Assembly (NCBI GenBank): GCA_019095985.1 | Contig: CM032660.1 | Span: 11,054,173-11,118,172, forward strand | Length of the DNA stretch: 64,000 nucleotides | Direction of reading: 5' to 3' | Origin: Streblospio benedicti | Taxonomy: Eukaryota > Annelida > Polychaeta > Spionida > Spionidae | Translations under genes and position numbers: made by a program | Notes under the pieces: model-generated | Databases searched by the model: none | The model's input: the letters and a program-made list of their open reading frames with translations, nothing else | Told to the model about the DNA's origin: nothing | Part shown: positions 61,801 through 64,000 of the stretch, one piece after another | How the letters are laid out: every line of letters starts with the position of its first letter | Numbering within the stretch: position 1 is the first letter of the stretch

Positions 61801-62255
61801 GAGGGTCCGCCATATCAAAGCAATGAAACCATGCATCTTTTTCACGCATACGGTACACGTACAGTGTAGTTAGTGATGTGTGTAGGCACAATATGATCTT
61901 ATGGTTTTTTTTTAAATATGTAGAAAATATCCGAAATAAAGATACTGTTATCTGTAATACAAAGGCTGTGACTCAAGACAGAGATTACAGCCGGGCTCCA
62001 CACAATCAAAGCCGGGGCCTACACAATCACAGCCGGGCCCCACTAACAGACAGACAGGTGATTGATTGACTGACTGACTGACTGACTGATTGATTGATTG
62101 ATTGAGTCGTGCACATTCTCGCCCTGCAGGTTGGTCAGGCGTGCGGCCCGGACGCCTCGCTGGTTCATGGCGCTGACTCTGACCACCTGGTGGACAGACC
62201 CAGAACCAGCCGCTGTGAGGGCATCATGGGTGCATTGTGTCTGCGGACTCTGTGA
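40789..62255 (+). CDS. WW and triple CUE/UBA-like domain protein, ~14 exons, alternative exons
   Basis: Constitutive path: 40789-40855, 44056-44197, 46777-46971, 47577-47663, 49111-49263, 50426-50514, 50701-50859, 52478-52611, 53280-53528, 54666-54825, 55283-55414, 55871-55981, 56228-56350, then 58513-58723 (stop), or 60842-60944 plus 62130-62255 (stop). All joins are in phase except exon 1 to 2. Product is about 670 aa: WW (LPMPPNWEAKFDP, then FFINHSTKTTSWEDPR), poly-Gln/Ala, a Gly/Pro-rich block, an acidic patch, a Ser/Arg-rich block, three CUE/UBA-like modules (LAKLKRMFPAAEEWAVRKAL; VVNRLKKEFPSAEEGVIRDV; ALVREFADLPPDMVDVALSV), a Pro-rich linker and a Gly/Pro tail. CUE/UBA folds bind ubiquitin and WW binds PPxY-type peptides, so a ubiquitin-linked adaptor is likely (inference). 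I do not recognise a named orthologue. Confidence 0.82.
41234..41736 (-). mobile_element. tRNA-derived SINE, copy 2
   Basis: The minus strand starts GTGGTCCTCAGTAGCTCAGT, with the A-box continuing GGTTAGAGC, better preserved than in copy 1. A loop that would read TGA as anticodon follows, then the AAGTTCGCGGCCC B-box region and the CCAGAT tail at 41234. It aligns along its whole length with 24620-25088. It lies in WW/CUE intron 1. Confidence 0.85.
41798..43670. mobile_element. Outer non-autonomous DNA transposon, TTA duplication
   Basis: Ends CCTCCCAATTAGCCTGGGCG and CGCCCAGGCTAATTGGGGGG are inverted and flanked by TTA at 41795-41797 and 43671-43673. The interior is rich in GCGGAG and CGCCG words and is interrupted by a second element at 42161-43428. 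TTA duplications suggest PIF/Harbinger (inference). No transposase is seen; the 153-codon frame at 42174 has no motif. Confidence 0.85.
42161..43428. mobile_element. Inner DNA transposon nested in the outer one
   Basis: Ends CCCCCCTGTCAGAGTGG and CCACTCTGACAGGGGGG are inverted and flanked by TTA at 42158-42160 and 43429-43431. Its first ~300 bases resemble the left flank of the outer element: the words CGGAGTCGGC, TTTCAGTAAAAA, ACACCACTTCTTC and TTGATTAAATT have counterparts in both. Two related elements are therefore nested. It carries a perfect 15-bp hairpin at 43042-43086. Confidence 0.85.
43745..43990. mobile_element. Unnamed repeat, TATGGTGTGTTCGCATGC type
   Basis: The block TATGGTGTGTTCGCATGCTA followed by TTTCCCAACTCGAAAATAC recurs at the right edge of the window (63955-64000). 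It ends with GCATGAATTTCCCATATGGG. The full boundaries are not certain. Confidence 0.5.
44500..44755. mobile_element. MITE with CAGGCCCGTAAC / GTTACGGGACTG ends
   Basis: The ends are inverted and flanked by ATTTG on both sides (44495-44499 and 44756-44760). The interior has GCCTCCTCGCTTTTTT repeats and a C-rich run. CAG...CTG termini resemble hAT elements, but a five-base duplication is short for hAT. It lies in WW/CUE intron 2. Confidence 0.7.
44924..45298. mobile_element. MITE with 29-bp inverted ends
   Basis: TTCAATCAATCTCCAGTTTT at the left is complementary to AAAACTGGAGATTGATTGAA at the right, and the match continues through GTGAGTTA. The inside is AT-rich. No clear target duplication is seen. 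It lies in WW/CUE intron 2. Confidence 0.8.
45835..45935 (+). pseudogene. Duplicated, probably dead copy of the Gly-rich exon
   Basis: After a TTTCTATAG acceptor the frame reads NFGGGGARPVPAAGWGQYAQ then ASPHAMQHLPP, closely matching the start of the exon at 46777 (NFGGGGASPAPAAAGWGQHA). No good in-phase donor follows, and the similarity fades after about 30 codons. A TA-flanked MITE starts at 45956. I infer a tandem exon duplication whose 3' half was lost. Confidence 0.6.
45956..46231. mobile_element. 276-bp TA-flanked MITE with internal duplication
   Basis: CAGTTGGACTTA and TTAAGAAGTCCAACTG are inverted ends with TA on each side (45954-45955, 46232-46233). Inside, a ~120-base module (GATAACTTGAATAAATGAAT ... 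GAGATAACACCCTGCC) is repeated twice in tandem. Mariner-type by its TA duplication (inference). Confidence 0.8.
46777..46971 (+). CDS. Gly/Pro-rich exon of WW/CUE gene
   Basis: This 65-codon exon is in phase 0 at both ends, with acceptor CTGCTCTAG and donor GTAAGC. It encodes a Gly run, Ala/Pro-rich stretches and a QQQ end. It would form a flexible linker after the WW domain. A diverged duplicate lies at 45835. Confidence 0.8.
48447..48610. repeat. Long hairpin / foldback, WW/CUE intron 4
   Basis: CACAGTCACTGAGTCC with AATGTTTGTTTACATCTAG and AGACAC on the left pairs with the complementary block on the right (GTGTCTCTAGATGTAAAC onward). The centre has its own perfect arms CGACCTACCAAAG / CTTTGGTAGGTCG and C/G runs. 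It is probably a foldback MITE. Confidence 0.8.
50426..50859 (+). CDS. Exons 6-7 of WW/CUE gene: CUE modules 1 and 2
   Basis: Exon 50426-50514 ends in phase 2 before GTCAGT, and exon 50701-50859 ends in phase 2 before GTAAAG. Together they encode LAKLKRMFPAAEEWAVRKAL, ITDLERSGYKRQDVP and VVNRLKKEFPSAEEGVIRDV. The Phe-Pro dipeptide after the first helix and the Leu/Val spacing fit the CUE consensus. The third helix of module 2 comes from either 51310 or 52478. Confidence 0.75.
51310..51490 (+). CDS. Candidate alternative exon (CUE helix 3, variant A)
   Basis: A GCGTTGTAG acceptor opens a frame that completes the split Cys codon of exon 7 and reads MNGDVAAVRQALRSMLE. It then runs through a Ser-rich stretch to a TGA at 51488. 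It resembles the role of VNRDESRARSELKALGYA in exon 52478. It may be an alternative terminal exon, or an internal one with an unseen donor. Phase to 52478 fits only a weak donor at 51363. Confidence 0.5.
52478..52611 (+). CDS. Exon 8 of WW/CUE gene (CUE helix 3, variant B)
   Basis: Acceptor GATGTTTCAG; the first base completes the Cys codon left by exon 7. The frame VNRDESRARSELKALGYA finishes CUE module 2, and then comes a Ser/Arg/Pro-rich segment ending ADKAQ before GTAAGT in phase 1. Confidence 0.8.
53280..53528 (+). CDS. Exon 9 of WW/CUE gene: Pro-rich cassette
   Basis: It is 249 bases, divisible by three, phase 1 to phase 1, with a strong GTGAGA donor. It encodes a Lys/Arg patch, Ala run, PPRPSLAPYTPPPRLTP and ends EAEKAQ, echoing the ADKAQ end of exon 8. 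Both exon 8 and exon 9 can join exon 10 in frame, so this is a natural cassette exon. The Pro-rich part offers SH3 or WW ligands. Confidence 0.75.
54160..54640. mobile_element. Scrambled CAGTAGAACCTC-family MITE remnants
   Basis: Words such as AGAACCTCTATTGAGACCAC, GTGGTCTCAATATAG, AATAGAGGTTCATTGTGGTC and CAGAGGTG repeat in this intron just upstream of exon 10. No single intact element is visible. Confidence 0.55.
54666..54825 (+). CDS. Exon 10 of WW/CUE gene: third CUE/UBA-like module
   Basis: The frame RAALVREFADLPPDMVDVAL, SVVEYDLDKARGVLKGTAG gives three predicted helices with the D-x-x-x-A-R-x-x-L ending typical of CUE and UBA folds. GC-rich; enters in phase 1 and leaves in phase 2 before GTTAGA. 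Confidence 0.75.
56732..57103. mobile_element. MITE with TTA duplication, copy 2 (WW/CUE intron)
   Basis: It is the reverse-orientation relative of 18747-19085, with GGGATGGTGCAATATTTAAC and TAAATATTGCACAGTCTC ends flanked by TTA at 56729-56731 and 57104-57106. ATCATCCGGTCCCCCTACTT is tandemly doubled inside. Confidence 0.85.
58513..58723 (+). CDS. Terminal exon variant A of WW/CUE gene
   Basis: Acceptor CTGCCTGCAG; it joins exon 13 in phase 2 and encodes AEYTASQGPQREHRCGPARG, LACGPAG and a Gly/Ala/Pro tail ending MRPMETVI before TAG. It is very GC-rich in an AT-rich setting. Variant B (60842) enters in the same phase with a related GPxxGLAxGP pattern, so the two are alternatives or a duplicated pair. 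Confidence 0.65.
60842..60944 (+). CDS. Exon variant B of WW/CUE gene tail
   Basis: Phase 2 in, phase 0 out before GTGAGC. It encodes ASYQEQRGPDRGLAHGPDPH and AGLAHGPE. It joins 62130 in frame. Confidence 0.65.
61130..61385 (+). mobile_element. Penelope-like fragment, C-terminal tail
   Basis: The plus strand encodes NNHEIDWEEVSVLDRESDW, IRTIKEAIKIRGQ and VMNRDEGGFQLSHVYDPIF, then the GACCTGTCATGCGCAG tail. It has the same subfamily tail as the copies ending near 2692 and 4920. It lies in the last intron of the WW/CUE gene. Confidence 0.75.
61978..62057 (+). other. Candidate 80-base exon with 21-base repeats
   Basis: GACTCAAG acceptor and GTGATT donor bracket three copies of an AGCCGGGCTCCACACAATCA-type unit. 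One frame reads SRAPHNQ SRGLHNH SRAPLTD. From exon 60842 (phase 0) it would instead run into a stop within the exon. It could be a poison exon or not an exon at all. Confidence 0.35.
62130..62255 (+). CDS. Terminal exon variant B of WW/CUE gene
   Basis: Acceptor CGCCCTGCAG, phase 0. It reads VGQACGPDASLVHGADSDHL, then VDRPRTSRCEGIMG and a TGA at 62253. GPDASLVHGAD echoes the GPDRGLAHGPD of exon 60842. Transcript end uncertain; AATAAA occurs at 62984. Confidence 0.55.
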   Translation, partial: VGQACGPDASLVHGADSDHLVDRPRTSRCEGIMGALCLRTL

Positions 62256-63010
62256 AGGAACTGAAATTCATGTGCTTTTGTGGCACAATATATGGGTCTG
62301 ACTCTTAACAAACCTTGAGACTAGCACTGATGAAGGGTTAAAACTAACGAAATCTTGCTTGTTTTGAGTTTAACCGCGTAATTCCTGGGAATAGTAGTAT
62401 ATCCCCAATCATCTAGTCTTTTTTTTCACAACTAGCAAATATATCCATGATTCTGATGGACATCTCTATTGCCCAGATATATCAAATTGTGCTAGAGATG
62501 CTGGGCTCTCTGAATACTTTTGATCTGGTCGTAATATTATGTGTATTTCGTGTATGTTAAAATATCTTTCATTCCTACTATAGATTATTTGTCACAACAT
62601 AATGTAACGGTCAATGTCATTTCAGATTCATTATCAAATAAACTTAATTGTTTGTTCAGAACTATTTTGTTTGATGTTTATTTGAGAACAAATCATTGTC
62701 AATGCAAACTATACGTGAGAGTGTTCATATAGTACTGTTTGGGTTATCTTTTAGAACTATGTGATTAAAACTTTTTTTGCCCTCGAGATCCATCCCTGGA
62801 CGTGTAAAACTCATTGTTCCCCCAACACCAATCGCACAATTCGGCTGTTGTTTCAAATTCTACGACAATTATGTCATGTGTTCATCTCAAAATCTCATAG
62901 ACAAGATATTTTCATAATTTGAACTCTATAAAGGACTTGCATTCACATTAATGTAGTTGGGGATAGTTGTAATATTGTGGTGAAATAAAATGTTTAAAAC
63001 AACCGAATTG
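62256..63010. other. Downstream spacer of WW/CUE gene
   Basis: AT-rich and probably 3' UTR plus flank. AATAAA at 62984-62989 lies just before a MITE. No exon is seen. Confidence 0.4.
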
Positions 63011-63165
63011 CATAGGCAGATCCAGGTTTTCGGAAAATGGGGGGGGGGGGCACACTTAAAGAAAAGAGGGGGCGCACTTACGGGATTTCATGAAAAACCC
63101 TATGAAAATGAAGTATTTTGGTGGGAAAGGGGGGCGCACCCTGCGCACCCCTGGATCTGCCTATG
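63011..63165. mobile_element. Intact 155-bp MITE, GGCAGATCC family, GAATTG duplication
   Basis: CATAGGCAGATCCAGG and CTGGATCTGCCTATG are perfect inverted ends over 14 bases, flanked by GAATTG on both sides (63005-63010 and 63166-63171). This is the cleanest member and defines the family: about 155 bases, G-rich and C-rich subterminal runs, no ORF. Confidence 0.9.
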
Positions 63166-63404
63166 GAATTGTGTGTATACATACATATGGTCAAATTGTA
63201 CGATTGGTACTCCTCGTTTGTTTTTATGGATACTCTGCAGCCATCAACTTGCTGGTGATTATAGCAGAAGGAGCTCACGTTGGTACACGGACCTCCAGAG
63301 GCATGTTCAACGACATGTGTAATCAACTGAGCCTCCGGGTGTGTAGGATTGGTAATGTAGTGTAGCTTTTACAACACCAGTAGCCCCCTGGCAGTAGCCC
63401 CACT

Positions 63405-63690
63405 GAGATTCTAATCGACTTGAATATGGAATCTCTGGAAGCAAGAGGGATGGAATCAAAACTAGTATATACTTAAATTTCTACAAAATACACAATGGTC
63501 TACTTAACATCAGAACACCCACATATATGTTAATCTTGAATCTGCACGTATTTGCAACATATGTTGTCTTTCTTCTCATCCGCTATGGAATTATGGAATA
63601 GCCTGCCAATGGACATGGCCACTGGGCAATCTTTTAATAGAGGCCTTCAAGGCTAGTCTTGCCACGGCCCTTTTCTAATCTTTAGCATTA
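63405..63690 (+). mobile_element. LINE 3' remnant (CR1/L2-type reverse-transcriptase tail)
   Basis: The plus strand carries ESLEARGMESKLVYT near 63428 and, in another frame, LSFFSSAMELWNSLPMDMAT and GQSFNRGLQG near 63570-63650. The W-N-S-L-P block and the preceding LEARR-like motif are typical of the end of CR1/L2-type LINE proteins. At least one frame change separates the two parts and the upstream domains are absent. Confidence 0.6.
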
Positions 63691-63954
63691 TCCTTGTTTT
63701 TAACATGTACTAGGTCTACTAACATTTTCTCCGAGCATTTAAATTGCTGTTATCATATTGCTTTGTTTTTCTTACTATCGGCCGGTTCCCACCCTAATTA
63801 CTACCACTATCTTCTTTCCTCTTCATGCACACACACACACCATCACAGGAGGCTGTTTAACATCAACACTGATGTTAACCTCATCATCCACACACATACA
63901 GTTACTACAGATACAGCTAGACGTACGTCATAAGTATTCGGCGACACTAATGCG

Positions 63955-64000
63955 CTATGGTGCGTTCCGGTGCTTTTTCCCAACTCAAAAATACGACTTT
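63955..64000. mobile_element. Left edge of a repeat cut by the window end
   Basis: TATGGTGCGTTCCGGTGCTT followed by TTTCCCAACTCAAAAATACGA matches the left end of the block at 43745. The rest lies outside the window. Confidence 0.5.

Noticed and set aside
62320-62350. Hammerhead-like CTGATGA...GAAA near 62325
   Set aside because: Between the boxes only three base pairs can form and three bases are left unpaired at the base of stem II. No coding remnant of a retroelement adjoins it.
63240-63365. Another exon (HVGTRTSRGMFND or KELTLVHGPPEAC frames)
   Set aside because: An AG precedes it and LVHGPP faintly recalls the WW/CUE tail, but no donor, phase or conservation supports it.

Overview
This window is animal nuclear DNA. 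It has spliced genes with GT-AG introns of hundreds to thousands of bases, AT-rich introns and spacers, and a very dense load of small non-autonomous transposons, Penelope-like fragments, microsatellites and tandem repeats. The gene set (uridine-cytidine kinase, GCLM, a CYP4-clan P450 and a WW/CUE adaptor-like gene) together with the repeat style suggests a marine invertebrate such as a lancelet, another invertebrate deuterostome or a lophotrochozoan. I cannot place it more precisely from sequence alone.

Layout: (1) 1-1460, the last exon of an unrecognised plus-strand gene, behind a ~200-bp tandem repeat. (2) 1.7-5.0 kb, a graveyard of Helitron-like and Penelope-like fragments. (3) 5286-8704, a complete seven-exon uridine-cytidine kinase gene (+). 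A possible alternative last exon lies at 12423. (4) 15719-19549, a complete seven-exon GCLM gene (+), the modifier subunit of glutamate-cysteine ligase. (5) 20.7-26.5 kb, a gene-free stretch of repeats. (6) 26667-37623, a complete thirteen-exon CYP4-type cytochrome P450 on the minus strand (509 aa, every splice phase closes). (7) 40789-62255, a plus-strand gene divergent from the P450. It encodes a WW domain, low-complexity and acidic linkers, three CUE/UBA-like helical modules and a Gly/Pro-rich tail, with several apparent alternative exons. (8) 62.3-64 kb, a MITE, a LINE 3' remnant and the start of another repeat.

The genes do not form an operon. UCK acts in pyrimidine salvage, GCLM in glutathione synthesis and the P450 in oxidation of lipids or xenobiotics. 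The WW/CUE product looks like a ubiquitin-binding scaffold, which is inference from domains only.

The most interesting signals are: the WW/triple-CUE architecture with alternative exons that would swap one CUE helix; a minisatellite in a P450 intron that repeats the sequence of the adjacent 5' splice site; a same-type transposon nested inside another, both flanked by TTA; a 330-bp GAA/TTC tract just upstream of the WW/CUE start; hammerhead-ribozyme-like cores at Penelope ends; and a possible alternative UCK C-terminus.
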